Source: Corynebacterium aurimucosum ATCC 700975
GTDB taxonomy: Bacteria > Actinomycetota > Actinomycetes > Mycobacteriales > Mycobacteriaceae
Direction of reading: 5' to 3'
Assembly: GCF_000022905.1 (NCBI RefSeq)
Contig: NC_012590.1
Span: forward strand, 434,001-498,000
Length of the DNA stretch: 64,000 nucleotides
The notes under the pieces were generated by a model. The model did not search any database and was not told where the DNA came from. It saw only the letters and a list, made by a program, of their open reading frames with translations. This document shows, piece after piece, positions 1 through 8,939 of the stretch. The stretch's first letter is position 1; each line of letters opens with the position of its first letter. The position numbers and the translations under genes were made by a program.

Positions 1-1
1 C

Positions 2-436
2 AATGCCGAGGCGGACACCTCCGTCGCCAGCGGCATCGAAAAGTGCGAGTACCGAAAGGATCGCGTTGCCAGCGAGGGCAATCCTGCTGACGCTCCCACC
101 ACGGTGTCAGGCACTGTGCACAAGGTCAAAGCAGGCGACCTCGATGGTGGCGTGCCAGGCATTGTCGTGTCCGATTACGCCTCGGCAGAAGTCTGGTTCT
201 TGGCTTTGGATGCGCCTACCACCTTGAGCGGATACAAGAGTGGCAGCCCGTCACGGAAAACGTTGACCTTTTCCGGCAAGAATTGCATTGGGCTCGTTGA
301 GAAAAGGGCGTGGGCAGGCTACGAGGGCAAGCACGTCACCTTGCCCTTTGAGCCCGACCGTGGCTGGTGGCAAAGCGATGCGAGCGTTCCCATGGGTGCG
401 CTGTACGTGGACTACACCCCAGACGAAGTCCTCTAG
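2..436 (+). CDS. Hypothetical protein, 5' end outside the window
   Basis: The frame is open from base 2 with no start codon in the window, so the N-terminus lies upstream; it ends with TAG at 434-436. The visible 144 residues contain two cysteines (in KCEY and KNCIG) and a Trp/Tyr-rich C-terminus (RGWWQSD, ALYVDY). They look like a small beta-rich extracytoplasmic domain, but any signal peptide would be outside the window. I do not recognise the family. The next gene is convergent and ends 53 bases away. An internal GTG at 104 is not a convincing start because coding continues upstream of it. Confidence 0.6.
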   Translation, partial: NAEADTSVASGIEKCEYRKDRVASEGNPADAPTTVSGTVHKVKAGDLDGGVPGIVVSDYASAEVWFLALDAPTTLSGYKSGSPSRKTLTFSGKNCIGLVEKRAWAGYEGKHVTLPFEPDRGWWQSDASVPMGALYVDYTPDEVL

Positions 437-489
437 GGAACGCGTGCTCTGAATCGGGCCGCGAACCCGGGGCGTAAGCGTCCAAGAGC

Positions 490-882
490 CTAGCGTGTGC
501 CCCGGTGCGTGAGTGCAATAGCGAAACAGAACGCGCTCAACACCGCGCCCACCGCGAGAAGGAACGTGCCGATACGGTAGGGCATGGCGCTGACCAGGTC
601 GATGGTGTTATAGATCCGCAGCCACATCAACCAGCCAGCGATGAGCGCGACGCCCCCGACAGCCGAAAGGGCTCGCAAACCGCGGGTGGGGCGCTGGGAA
701 GGGGAGAAGGCGTGGTAGGAGGCGTCGACAAGCGCGAGTGCAGCGAGCACCACCGAGGCCCACGCCGCGAGCGGCACCGGCAGTAGTGCTGCAGCGCCGA
801 AGAGTACCGGCAGGATAAAGGCCACGGCCACCAGCACAAAGAGCAGGCCGTGCACTACGCCGGCGCGCAGTGGATATTTCAT
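490..882 (-). CDS. Small four-helix membrane protein downstream of the carbohydrate kinase
   Basis: A 130-residue hydrophobic protein with four predicted membrane helices (about residues 8-30, 34-55, 70-90 and 105-124) joined by short polar loops. Its ATG overlaps the kinase stop codon as ATGA (879-882), so it is probably translated by coupling to the kinase and belongs to the same transcript. No catalytic motif is visible and I do not recognise the family. Placement in a sucrose module suggests, without proof, a role in sugar uptake or envelope physiology. Confidence 0.75.
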   Translation of the reverse strand: MKYPLRAGVVHGLLFVLVAVAFILPVLFGAAALLPVPLAAWASVVLAALALVDASYHAFSPSQRPTRGLRALSAVGGVALIAGWLMWLRIYNTIDLVSAMPYRIGTFLLAVGAVLSAFCFAIALTHRGTR

Positions 883-1748
883 AGGCGCTCCTCCACGTCA
901 GAAAACGTGGGCGGCTGCGCGCCCGTGCGCGAAACCGTAATGGCTGCGGCCGTCGCCGCAAAGTGGAGGATCTCCTGCCACTCTTCGGCGCTTAAAGCGC
1001 TGATATCCCGCGTTAGCAACTGGCTCAGCAGCGCGGCCATGACCGTGTCGCCAGCACCGATGGTGTCCGCCACCTCGACCTTAACCGGCGGGACCTGCAG
1101 CGACACCGAATCCGTGCGTACGCTCAGCCCTTCCGCGCCGCGCGTGGTCACGACGACGGGTACTTGGGCCAGTGCGTCTTCGCCCAGGAATTCCACTTCT
1201 TCTTCGCTCAACTTCAGCAACGTGACGTGCGGCAACAAAGACAACAAGAACTCGCGGTGCTCCGGGGTGGCGAAGAAGGGGCGAATATTAGGGTCCAGCG
1301 CGACCTTGGTGCCCTTCGCGGCAAGGTCCTTCAGCAACGCGGCATAACGGGAGGCGCCAGGTTCGAGGGCGAGGGAGACGGTGCCGAAGCAGGCCCAGGG
1401 GACGTCGGCAAGCGCAGGCTCTATTAGGCGGTCCGCCGTGCCCTCCGTGTAGAAGGAATAGGTGGCTGAGCCGTCCTCACCGATGTTGCAGACCGCCAGC
1501 GTCGTGGGTTCCTCACCCCGCTGCACGAGCGAAGTATCCACTCGTTCTTTATGTAGACGCTCCATGAGCGCCTGCCCGAAGGCATCCCGCGAGAGCCGCG
1601 ACTGAAATCCCACGCTAGCGCCCAGACGGCTCGCCGCGACCGCCACGTTGAAGGGACCGCCACCCAATGCCGGTGTTAAATCCACCAGCTGCCCGCGTCC
1701 GCGCGGGACGAGGTCAACAAGGCCTTCGCCACACACCATAATGTCCAT
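879..1748 (-). CDS. PfkB-family carbohydrate kinase, probable fructokinase
   Basis: A 289-residue ribokinase/PfkB-family sugar kinase. Visible family marks are the substrate-binding GGGPFNVA (29-36), LDPNIRP (151-157) and the C-terminal anion hole with catalytic Asp, DTIGAGD (228-234). Next to a sucrose-6-phosphate hydrolase and a sucrose permease, the expected reaction is fructose + ATP to fructose-6-phosphate; the substrate is inferred from context. Three in-frame ATGs (1757, 1748, 1739) are possible. I chose 1748 because a TAGTAT hexamer (1761-1756) lies exactly 7 bases upstream, as expected for a leaderless corynebacterial mRNA; there is no Shine-Dalgarno sequence for any of the three. 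It is divergent from scrB and coupled to the membrane protein gene downstream. Confidence 0.88.
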   Translation of the reverse strand: MDIMVCGEGLVDLVPRGRGQLVDLTPALGGGPFNVAVAASRLGASVGFQSRLSRDAFGQALMERLHKERVDTSLVQRGEEPTTLAVCNIGEDGSATYSFYTEGTADRLIEPALADVPWACFGTVSLALEPGASRYAALLKDLAAKGTKVALDPNIRPFFATPEHREFLLSLLPHVTLLKLSEEEVEFLGEDALAQVPVVVTTRGAEGLSVRTDSVSLQVPPVKVEVADTIGAGDTVMAALLSQLLTRDISALSAEEWQEILHFAATAAAITVSRTGAQPPTFSDVEERL

Positions 1749-1772
1749 GGAATCCATACTATCGAGAGCATG
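1746..1772. promoter_or_regulatory. Overlapping divergent -10 elements of pfkB and scrB
   Basis: The bases 1756-1762 read ATACTAT. On the plus strand TACTAT (1757-1762) is followed by 7 bases and the scrB ATG (1770). On the minus strand TAGTAT (1761-1756) is followed by 7 bases and a pfkB ATG (1748). Each fits the corynebacterial -10 pattern TANNNT with transcription starting at the A of the ATG. Neither gene has a Shine-Dalgarno sequence. Each promoter's upstream part therefore lies inside the other gene's coding sequence. Confidence 0.55.
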
Positions 1773-3095
1773 AACTACCGTCCGCTTTTCCACCTCTCCC
1801 CGCCCTCCGGCCGTCTCAATGACCCGAATGGAGTCTTCATCGACGGCAACAACCTGCATGTTTACTATCAGCATGACCCCTGCTTCCCGCACGCGGCTAA
1901 GCAGACGGGCTGGGGGCATGCCGTGGCTTCCTTGGGCGAGGCGAAGCCGTGGCGACACTACCCGGACGCGCTGTACCCCATCCGGGAGCACGACGCCCAT
2001 GGTTGCTACTCGGGCGGCGCGGTGGTTGACGGTGAGGACGTGTGGCTGTTTTATACAGGAAACCTCAAGTGCGATGACGTGCGGATACCCTCGCAGAATC
2101 GCGTCCGTGCCGTCGATGCTGGTGGTCCAGAAGGTGGCTTCTATGAGCACGATTCCGCCAATCCGCTCATCAATGGCCCCGCGGAGGGCTTCACGGGGCA
2201 CTATCGCGATCCCCAGATCACCCGCGACGCGCAGGGTTGGCGCATGGTGCTCGGCGCCCAGGCGGAGGATGAAACAGGGCACGCCGTGCTCTACCGGTCC
2301 ACGGACTTGGCGCAGTGGTCCTTTGAAGGTGCGATCACCTTTGATACCTCGAGTGCTCAGCCGGGCCTGAGCCCGGACCTCGTGCCGGGCGGCTACATGT
2401 GGGAGTGCCCCAACTTGCTCACGCTCCGGGACCGCGCGACGGGGGAGGACAAAGACGTCTTGGTCATCTGCCCGCAAGGTCTTGAGCCGGTGCTTGCCGA
2501 CGACACCACGCACTACGCCTCCTCCGATCAGTGCGGTTACCTCGTGGGCCGGCTGGAGGGCACCGTCTTCCACGTGGAGCGGGGCTTTAGCGAGTTGGAT
2601 TATGGGCACCAGTTTTATGCGCCGCAGCTGGTGGAAAAGGATGGCGAAGCCATCATGCTGGGATGGATGGGGCTGCCCGCGCAGGATGACACCCCGACTG
2701 TGGAAGAAGGGTGGGTCCACACACTCACCCTGCCGCGGCGCGTGTGGCTGGAGGATGGCTGGGTGCGCCAGGCGCCGTTGTGGTCGCTGCCGGCTGTGCC
2801 GCCGGAGGCAGCACGTGCTGGGTTCGGTTCGGTAGCCACGCTGACGGCCGGTGAGGGAACGTACGTGCTTGTCGACGACTCCGGGGCCGACGCCTTCCGC
2901 GTCACTTATGGCGGGGGAGAACTCCGTTTGGCGGTGGGTGAGGATGAGCGCATCGTACCCTGCCCGGCTGGCTCCGTGGAGCTCATCGCGGATGGCTGCG
3001 CAGTGGAAGTCTTCGCGGGTGATGGGCGGATTGCGGGGGCATCGGTCGTTTTTGGTGCCAGCGATGCCCGGTGGAAGGGCTGGATTGCCCGTTAG
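1770..3095 (+). CDS. scrB: GH32 sucrose-6-phosphate hydrolase / beta-fructosidase
   Basis: A 441-residue glycoside hydrolase family 32 enzyme that cleaves sucrose-6-phosphate (or sucrose) to glucose(-6-phosphate) and fructose in the cytoplasm. The nucleophile motif RLNDPNG (Asp18) opens the five-bladed propeller, the transition-state motif YRDPQI follows mid-protein, and the acid/base Glu sits in MWECPN. A C-terminal beta-sandwich fills the last ~110 residues. There is no signal peptide, consistent with an intracellular enzyme acting after PTS uptake. The start at the first Met is fixed by family homology (RPLFHLSPPSG at the N-terminus). The sucrose permease gene follows on the same strand after 112 bases. 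Confidence 0.92.
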   Translation: MNYRPLFHLSPPSGRLNDPNGVFIDGNNLHVYYQHDPCFPHAAKQTGWGHAVASLGEAKPWRHYPDALYPIREHDAHGCYSGGAVVDGEDVWLFYTGNLKCDDVRIPSQNRVRAVDAGGPEGGFYEHDSANPLINGPAEGFTGHYRDPQITRDAQGWRMVLGAQAEDETGHAVLYRSTDLAQWSFEGAITFDTSSAQPGLSPDLVPGGYMWECPNLLTLRDRATGEDKDVLVICPQGLEPVLADDTTHYASSDQCGYLVGRLEGTVFHVERGFSELDYGHQFYAPQLVEKDGEAIMLGWMGLPAQDDTPTVEEGWVHTLTLPRRVWLEDGWVRQAPLWSLPAVPPEAARAGFGSVATLTAGEGTYVLVDDSGADAFRVTYGGGELRLAVGEDERIVPCPAGSVELIADGCAVEVFAGDGRIAGASVVFGASDARWKGWIAR

Positions 3096-3207
3096 GGTGT
3101 GAATCGTCCTATATTTATGTCCGAATGCTTGGCTTTCTGTGGGGTGACATGTCTAATGGAAAGTGACCCAATTTAGTTCATCTCACTCTCCGAGGAGGCA
3201 CGCCGGA

Positions 3208-5397
3208 ATGGATCACTCACAGGTCGCGGCGCGAATACTCTCCGCTATCGGCGGCGAAGACAATATCGTGGCGCTCGCACACTGCGCCACCCGCCTGCGC
3301 ATGGTGCTCAAAGACAGCAAGAAAGTCGACAAGGCCGCCCTGGAAAACGATCCGGACCTCAAAGGCATTTTTGAGGCCGGAGGCATGTTCCAGGTCATCG
3401 TCGGCCCGGGCGACGTCAACGTCGTGTTCGACGAAATCAACAAGGCGACGTCCAAGGACATCGCCGTGTCGACGGATAACCTCAAAGACATCGCGGCGGG
3501 CTCGGGCAACCGCTTCTCGCGTGCCGTGAAGGTGCTGGCCGATATCTTTGTGCCGCTCATCCCGATTCTGGTCGGTGGCGGTCTGCTCATGGCGCTCAAT
3601 AACGTCCTGACCGTCAATGGTTTGTTTGGCGAGCAGTCCGTTATTGAGATGTTCCCGGCCATGGCAGATGTTGCCGGTCTTATTAACCTGCTGGCGTCCG
3701 CGCCGTTTGCGTTCCTGCCCGTCCTCGTGGGCTTTACCGCAACGAAGCGCTTTGGCGGCAACGAGTTCCTCGGCGCGGGTATGGCGATGGCCATGGTGAT
3801 GCCGGACCTCGTCAACGGTTATAACGTGGCTGCGACCATCGAGGCCGGCGAGATGCCGTATTGGCACATCTTCGGCCTCGACGTCGCGCAGGCCGGCTAC
3901 CAGGGTTCCATTCTTCCGACGCTCGTTATTTCCTGGATCCTCGCGACCATCGAGAAGTGGCTCCACAAGCGCCTCAAGGGCACCGTGGACTTCATGCTCA
4001 CCCCGCTGCTCACGCTGTTGGTCACGGGCTTCATTACGTTTGCGCTCATCGGCCCGTTCCTGCGTACCGCGGGCGACTGGCTGGGCCTGGGCTTGGCGAA
4101 CCTCGCCGAGTTCGCGGGTCCTGTGGCCGGCTTCCTCTTCGGTCTCGTCTACTCGCCGATCGTGATCACGGGTCTGCACCAGTCCTTCCCGCCCATCGAG
4201 ACGATGCTGTGGAACGAGGGCGGTTCCTTCGTCTTCCCGACGGCGTCCACGGCCAATATCGCCATGGGCGGCGCGGCGCTGGCCATCTACTTCCTGACCA
4301 AGTCTGACAAGATGAAGGGCCTGGCCGGCGCATCCGGTATCTCCGCACTCTTTGGAATTACCGAGCCCGCTATCTTCGGTGTGAACCTGCGCCTGCGCTG
4401 GCCGTTCTACATCGGCATGGGCGCCTCCGCTATTGCCTCCATGATGGTCGCCCTCCTCGACGTCAAGGCCACCGCGCTCGGTGCCGCTGGCTTCATCGGC
4501 GTCGTGTCCATCCGTCCGGAGGACTACGGCCAGTTCCTGCTGTGCTGCGTGCTTTCCCTCGTGGTGGCCTTTGGCGCAACCTTCGCGTATGGCCGCGTGC
4601 TCATCTCCCGCAATGGCACCATTGATCCTGACGCGACCGACGTCCCGGCCGCTGCCACCGACGGTGCCGCCCCGTCGGCTGTCGCCGACCCGAACGCTTT
4701 CCGCATCGCCTCGCCGCTGTCCGGCACAGCCATCGCGCTGTCTTCCGTGTCTGACCCGATGTTTGCTGCGGGCAAGCTCGGCGCCGGTGCCGCCGTGGAG
4801 CCGACCGTGGGCACGCTCGTCGCGCCCATCGACGGCACGGTGACCGTCACGTTCCCGTCTGGCCACGCCTACGCCGTGCGCGGCAAGGACGCCGCGGGCA
4901 AGAACGTGGACATCCTCATGCACATCGGTTTCGACACCGTGAACCTCAAGGGCCAGCACTTCACCCCGCACGTGAAGAAGGGCGACGAGGTCAAGGTCGG
5001 CGACGTCCTGTGCGAGTTCGACATCGAAGCCATCAAGGCCGCCGGCTACCCGGTGACCACTCCGGTCGTCGTGTCCAACTCGAAGAAGACCGGCCCGGTG
5101 CTCCCGACCTACATGGCGGGCGAGACCATCGACTTCGGTGACCCGCTCGCTACGGTTGCCCCGAAACCCGAGCCTGCCGATGCCCCCCGCCTAACCCCGT
5201 CTAGCTTCCTCGCCGTCCAGCATGCGCTGGGCGGCGTTGCTGCTTTTCGCGACAATCAAGGAACCGAAATCCGGGATTTGTGGGCCCTTCGTTGTCGTGA
5301 AATCCTTCAAGGCAACCGGTTCGCGTGTGGGGGGGTTAGCGCGCGGCGGCGTGGATGTCGTCGAGGAATGCGCCGTATCTCGAGCGCAGTTCACTGA
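3208..5397 (+). CDS. ptsS: Sucrose-type PTS permease EIIBCA, C-terminus extended by a frameshift
   Basis: A membrane permease that phosphorylates sucrose during import. EIIB comes first with the phospho-acceptor Cys26 (AHCATRLR), then EIIC with about ten helices (roughly 105-470), then a Crr-type EIIA with His572 in MHIGFDTV and the partner His in SGHAYAV. The ATG at 3208 is chosen over an upstream GTG (3163) because GAGGAGG (3192-3198) lies 9 bases before it and the EIIB fold begins there. After residue ~658 the frame runs through a six-C tract (5183-5188) into 70 codons unrelated to EIIA that overlap the convergent GTPase gene. With five C's the protein would end in DAPA-stop at 5194, about 661 residues, so the encoded tail is probably spurious. 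Confidence 0.88.
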   Translation: MDHSQVAARILSAIGGEDNIVALAHCATRLRMVLKDSKKVDKAALENDPDLKGIFEAGGMFQVIVGPGDVNVVFDEINKATSKDIAVSTDNLKDIAAGSGNRFSRAVKVLADIFVPLIPILVGGGLLMALNNVLTVNGLFGEQSVIEMFPAMADVAGLINLLASAPFAFLPVLVGFTATKRFGGNEFLGAGMAMAMVMPDLVNGYNVAATIEAGEMPYWHIFGLDVAQAGYQGSILPTLVISWILATIEKWLHKRLKGTVDFMLTPLLTLLVTGFITFALIGPFLRTAGDWLGLGLANLAEFAGPVAGFLFGLVYSPIVITGLHQSFPPIETMLWNEGGSFVFPTASTANIAMGGAALAIYFLTKSDKMKGLAGASGISALFGITEPAIFGVNLRLRWPFYIGMGASAIASMMVALLDVKATALGAAGFIGVVSIRPEDYGQFLLCCVLSLVVAFGATFAYGRVLISRNGTIDPDATDVPAAATDGAAPSAVADPNAFRIASPLSGTAIALSSVSDPMFAAGKLGAGAAVEPTVGTLVAPIDGTVTVTFPSGHAYAVRGKDAAGKNVDILMHIGFDTVNLKGQHFTPHVKKGDEVKVGDVLCEFDIEAIKAAGYPVTTPVVVSNSKKTGPVLPTYMAGETIDFGDPLATVAPKPEPADAPRLTPSSFLAVQHALGGVAAFRDNQGTEIRDLWALRCREILQGNRFACGGVSARRRGCRRGMRRISSAVH

Positions 5398-6928
5398 GCG
5401 GTTCGACGATGAGCTCCTGCGAGGTTGCGGCGATTTCCTTGCGCAGGGCGCGCCGGGTGCGGGCCTTGACGCCGGCGCCGATGGCGCCGCCAAAGGCTGC
5501 CGAGATGAGTCCCAGCACGATGCCGAGGAGGAGGCCGCCCAGAATGAGCAGCGTGGGGTACGGCCAGCCCTCGATTTCCGGGGTGAGGTCTGCGCCGAGG
5601 AGCGGCGTGAGTGCGCCGGGGATGAAGGCCGCGGCGAGGTACCACAGCACGCCCACGAGGGCAGCGAGGAGTGCGAGCCACTGGATGAAGGTGAGGATGC
5701 CCCAGGCCTTCGAGGGCTGTGCGGGCAGGCGGGTGCGGGCGGCGGCGCGGTCGAGGGCATCGGGAAGCGTATCGGTGATGGACTCCGCGCGGTCGGCGAC
5801 GGCATTGGCCCAGGCGGGGGAGAGGCCGTCCGCGGCGGCCGCGGCGTAGGAGCGCAGGCCCTTGTTGGCCCGGGCGCGGCCTGCCGCGTCGAGCGGCGGC
5901 AGGGAGGTGCGGTGCACACCCGTGTCGTCCGAGGCCTCGCGCAGGCCGAGGCGGCGCAGCGGGTCGGCGCGCAAGCGCAGCATCCAGGAGGTGAGCAGCC
6001 AGCCGGTGGTCTGGCCCAGGCGCTTGCGGTAGGCGGCAGCCGTCGCGGCGGCGAGGCGCTCGGCGCCAGCGGCGGTGGCGAGGTGTTCGTCGAGTTCCTT
6101 CTTGGCTTTCGCGGGCACGTCCTTGGGTGCGCGTTCGTCGGCCCACGCGGCGGTGACCGTGTCGAGGTCGGCCTCGATGCGGACGGTCTGCGCGTTGTGG
6201 GCCGCGGCGACCTTGGCGATGGCTGTGCGCAGGTCGTCGACGCCAAGGCCAGTCTTCGCGGAGGTGGGCACGACCTTGACCTTGGTGAGGCCGTCCTCGC
6301 ACAGGAGCTCGGCGAGGGAGTCGGCGATGGTGGGGACGTCGGCATCGGCAAGCTTGTCCGCTTTGTTGAGGACCGCGAGGGTGACCGCCGAGTGCGAGGC
6401 GTGCGGGCGGATGAAGTCGTCGTGGATGATGTTGTCCGCGTATTTTTCGGGGTCCGTGACCCAGACGAGGACGTCGACCTGGCCCGCGAGGCGCGTGGCG
6501 ATCGCGCGGTTGGAGGCTTCGACTGAGTCGAAGTCCGGCAGGTCGAGGAGGATGAGCGGGCCGGCCTTGGGAGCGAAGTCGCCGAGGCGGTTGCGACGGT
6601 CTTCGACGTCGAGCCAATCGAGCAGCTCGGAGGAGCCCTCGGGGTGCCACACGGCGGCGAGCGGCGACGACGTGGTGGGGCGGCGTGGCGAGGAGGCGCC
6701 GAGATCCTCGCCGACCACGGCATTAAACAGCGAGGTCTTGCCGGAGCCGGTGGCACCAAAGAAGCCGACCACCGTGTGCTCGGCGGACAGCGCGCGCCGG
6801 GCGGCGGCGGACTCGCGGACGCGGGAGATGGCGGCGTGCTGCTCGGGCGTGAAGAACTCGCCGCCGGACTCGGCGGCGCGGTCGAGGGCGTCGAGACGCT
6901 CGGACAGGGAGTGGGAACGGTTAAACAT
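5336..6928 (-). CDS. Dynamin-like membrane GTPase, second of a coupled pair
   Basis: A 530-residue P-loop GTPase. G1 is GATGSGKTS (58-66), G3 is DLPDFDS (129-135) and G4 is NKAD (188-191). A long Ala/Glu-rich helical middle follows, then two hydrophobic segments (around 425-455 and 468-500) and a short helical tail. GTPase head, helical stalk and C-terminal membrane anchor is the architecture of bacterial dynamin-like proteins. The substrate process is unknown; membrane remodelling or cell division is inference. Its ATG overlaps the upstream GTPase stop (ATGTTTAA, 6921-6928) behind a GAGGAGG site, so the two are co-translated. Confidence 0.85.
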   Translation of the reverse strand: MFNRSHSLSERLDALDRAAESGGEFFTPEQHAAISRVRESAAARRALSAEHTVVGFFGATGSGKTSLFNAVVGEDLGASSPRRPTTSSPLAAVWHPEGSSELLDWLDVEDRRNRLGDFAPKAGPLILLDLPDFDSVEASNRAIATRLAGQVDVLVWVTDPEKYADNIIHDDFIRPHASHSAVTLAVLNKADKLADADVPTIADSLAELLCEDGLTKVKVVPTSAKTGLGVDDLRTAIAKVAAAHNAQTVRIEADLDTVTAAWADERAPKDVPAKAKKELDEHLATAAGAERLAAATAAAYRKRLGQTTGWLLTSWMLRLRADPLRRLGLREASDDTGVHRTSLPPLDAAGRARANKGLRSYAAAAADGLSPAWANAVADRAESITDTLPDALDRAAARTRLPAQPSKAWGILTFIQWLALLAALVGVLWYLAAAFIPGALTPLLGADLTPEIEGWPYPTLLILGGLLLGIVLGLISAAFGGAIGAGVKARTRRALRKEIAATSQELIVEPLSELRSRYGAFLDDIHAAAR

Positions 6929-8633
6929 TGCGGACCTCCTCGGTGGCGGCGGTGGCGGCCGCGCGCAGCTCGTCTGCGGAGGGGCCCTCCGTGAGCGGCG
7001 CGGTCACGGTGTTGTAGCGCTCGCGCTCGGAATCCATGAGTGCGCCGACGCGCTCGTCGAGGCGTTCGCGGGCGGCTTTGGCCATGCGACGCACGGTGTC
7101 CTCGCCGAAGATGGTCTCGAGCAGCTTCTGGCCCACGACGGCGGAGCCGCCAGCGATGGCGATCTCGCCGCCGGTAAGTCCCGCAGTCGAGGCGAAGACG
7201 ACGACCATGAGCGCGACGGTCACGGCGTTAACACCCAGCGAGGCGAGACGCGCGGTCATGCGCTTGCCCGCGGCGTTTTCCTCGATGTCGGAGACGAGCT
7301 CGGCCTGCCATTCGCGCACGAGGAGGGCGGCGCGCTCGGAAATATCGGCGCTGGCGTGGGCGAGGCCTGGGGATGCGGCGGCGCGCAGCTCGGGCGCGGA
7401 GGACCCGAGGTACGACCACGCGCGGGCTGCGGCGGTCTCGGCGCCGTCGATGATGACGCCGTGGAGACCGGCTTCGATTTCGGTCTCGACCTCGCGTACA
7501 GGTGCGGGCTTGCCGGTGAAGAAGGATCCGATTCGGTCGAGGGTCGCAGAGAACCAGCGGTCGACCGCGCGGAAAGCATCCGAGGTGCCCACGAAGTCCT
7601 GCCAGCGGGCGAGGACCTCGGTGCGCAAGAGGTTGCCATCGCGGGTGACGTCCTCGACGTGGGCGCGGGCGTCGGCGTAGTGCCCGGCGACGACCTCGTC
7701 GATATGCGCGGCGAAGTCCGTGCGAGACTCTTGCTCCGCGGCGAGCGTCTCTGTGCCTGCGGCGACCTTGGCCAGGGCGCCTGCGACGGTGCGGGCGGCC
7801 AGCTGGTGGCGCGCGGCGGTATCGGCAGCCAAGCGCTCGAGGTACGCGCGCAGGTCGGCCGTGCGCGCGGCGGGCAGCAAGCCCTCGAGAGGACCTTGGT
7901 CCGGCACGACGAAAAACTCGGCACCGAGGTTGTGCTCGGCGAGCATGCGCTGCAGGTCCGCGGGGACGGTAGCGAGCGCGTCCTCGTCGACGCGGTTGAG
8001 GACCACGACGACCTCGATGTTGCGGGCAGCGGCGTCCTCGAGGAACTGCCACACGAGGTTATCGGCGTAGCGCGCTGGCGTCGTCACGAAGATCCACAGG
8101 TCCGCGGCGGCGAGGAGCTGCGAGGCGAGGGCGCGGTTCGTGTCGTCGATGGAGTCGAAGTCCGGCGCGTCGATGAGCGCGAGGCCCGCGGGCACGGCCT
8201 CGGTGGACACGATGCGCAACGTCGTCGCCTGTGGGTTCGCCTCGCCGTGCTCGCGCGCAAGCCCAGGCAGGACGTGCGGCGCGCCGAAGTACTCCGCGTC
8301 CGAAGGATGCGCGATAAGCGAGGGCTGCCGCGTCGTCGGGCGAATGACGCCTGACGTCGTTACCTCCTCGTGGAGCACACCGTTGACCAGCGTGGACTTG
8401 CCGGAGCCGGTGGAGCCGCCCACGACGGCGAGCAGCGGAGCGTCGAGGTTGGCCAGGCGCGGCGCGATATAGTCATCGACCTGATGGAGCAACGGCGCGG
8501 CGCCGGGCAGGGGCGAGGTCGCGAGGGCGGCGCGCAGGCGCTCGAGGCTCGGCAGGCCTGTCGCGTGCACCTCGGCGGCGCCGGAGTCGGCCGGGGAGGG
8601 AAATGGGCGAGAATTATCAGTCACGGGTTCCAT
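6921..8633 (-). CDS. Dynamin-like GTPase, first of a coupled pair
   Basis: A 570-residue P-loop GTPase: G1 GGSTGSGKST (72-81), G3 with DAPDFDS, G4 NRVD, a long helical region, and a hydrophobic hairpin near residues 480-520, then a charged helical tail. It is similar in plan to the next gene but clearly diverged, as in other bacterial dynamin pairs where two different subunits are made together. The ATG at 8633 is preferred over an upstream TTG (8672), whose extra residues are low-complexity Arg/Pro. No Shine-Dalgarno sequence is visible. It is divergent from the glycan operon. Confidence 0.82.
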   Translation of the reverse strand: MEPVTDNSRPFPSPADSGAAEVHATGLPSLERLRAALATSPLPGAAPLLHQVDDYIAPRLANLDAPLLAVVGGSTGSGKSTLVNGVLHEEVTTSGVIRPTTRQPSLIAHPSDAEYFGAPHVLPGLAREHGEANPQATTLRIVSTEAVPAGLALIDAPDFDSIDDTNRALASQLLAAADLWIFVTTPARYADNLVWQFLEDAAARNIEVVVVLNRVDEDALATVPADLQRMLAEHNLGAEFFVVPDQGPLEGLLPAARTADLRAYLERLAADTAARHQLAARTVAGALAKVAAGTETLAAEQESRTDFAAHIDEVVAGHYADARAHVEDVTRDGNLLRTEVLARWQDFVGTSDAFRAVDRWFSATLDRIGSFFTGKPAPVREVETEIEAGLHGVIIDGAETAAARAWSYLGSSAPELRAAASPGLAHASADISERAALLVREWQAELVSDIEENAAGKRMTARLASLGVNAVTVALMVVVFASTAGLTGGEIAIAGGSAVVGQKLLETIFGEDTVRRMAKAARERLDERVGALMDSERERYNTVTAPLTEGPSADELRAAATAATEEVRNV

Positions 8634-8721
8634 TGTCGCAGTAATCGGTGCGCGGCGGGGGCGGCGGGGCAACGAGTGTGCAACGAACCGAGAACGAGAA
8701 ATTCTTTTGGTGCGTCTTTTA

Positions 8722-8737
8722 CTTTATTGCAATAAAG
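8722..8737. promoter_or_regulatory. Perfect 16-bp palindrome, candidate operator
   Basis: CTTTATTG followed directly by its reverse complement CAATAAAG. It lies 21 bases before a -10-like TATATT, so a bound dimer would cover the promoter region of the glycan operon. The regulator is unknown. Confidence 0.5.
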
Positions 8738-8808
8738 GCTACTGTGAATGAAACAGTTATATTTATCCCGAATTTCGGATTAATCTAATTTAGAAATTCC
8801 ACGGCTTT

Positions 8809-8913
8809 GCGGATATCTTTCTCCGATATCCGCCCGGGACTTTGGAGCCTGGGCCGGGAAGGGAGAGAAGTCCCACGACTTCCGGCGCGCACCCAGTGCG
8901 CGCGCGAGCGCAC
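8809..8913 (+). promoter_or_regulatory. Leader region with competing hairpins before the cytidylyltransferase gene
   Basis: GCGGATATC (8809-8817) pairs with GATATCCGC (8825-8833). GGGACTT (8836-8842) can pair with AAGTCCC (8868-8874), or alternatively GAAGTC (8867-8872) with GACTTC (8877-8882). GCGCAC (8887-8892) can pair with GTGCGC (8896-8901), which can instead pair with GCGCAC (8908-8913). The pairs share arms and so exclude one another, as in attenuators and riboswitch expression platforms. No known riboswitch class was recognised. Confidence 0.4.
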
Positions 8914-8939
8914 GACCACGAAGAGAAAGCACGAACGCT

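Larger units (their letters stand above)
8634..8939. promoter_or_regulatory. Intergenic control region upstream of the glycan operon
   Basis: About 300 bases without a gene, AT-rich in the middle. It holds a perfect 16-bp palindrome (8722-8737), a dyad ACTGT-N7-ACAGT (8741-8757) beside a -10-like TATATT (8758-8763), and several hairpins nearer the first gene. The palindrome and dyad look like operators. No -35 box could be placed with confidence. Confidence 0.5.

Noticed and set aside
3217..4971. Long minus-strand frame opposite ptsS
   Set aside because: Low-complexity Glu/Arg/His composition typical of an antisense shadow of a high-GC gene.
5261..5300. Terminator at AAATCC-G-GGATTT after ptsS
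   Set aside because: The loop would be a single base and no U-tract follows.
6075..8354. 759-codon plus-strand frame opposite the GTPase pair
   Set aside because: Crosses the boundary of two well-supported genes and has shadow composition.
8809..8913. Cyclic di-AMP (ydaO-type) riboswitch in the glycan leader
   Set aside because: GGGAGA-like fragments occur but the conserved core blocks could not be aligned.
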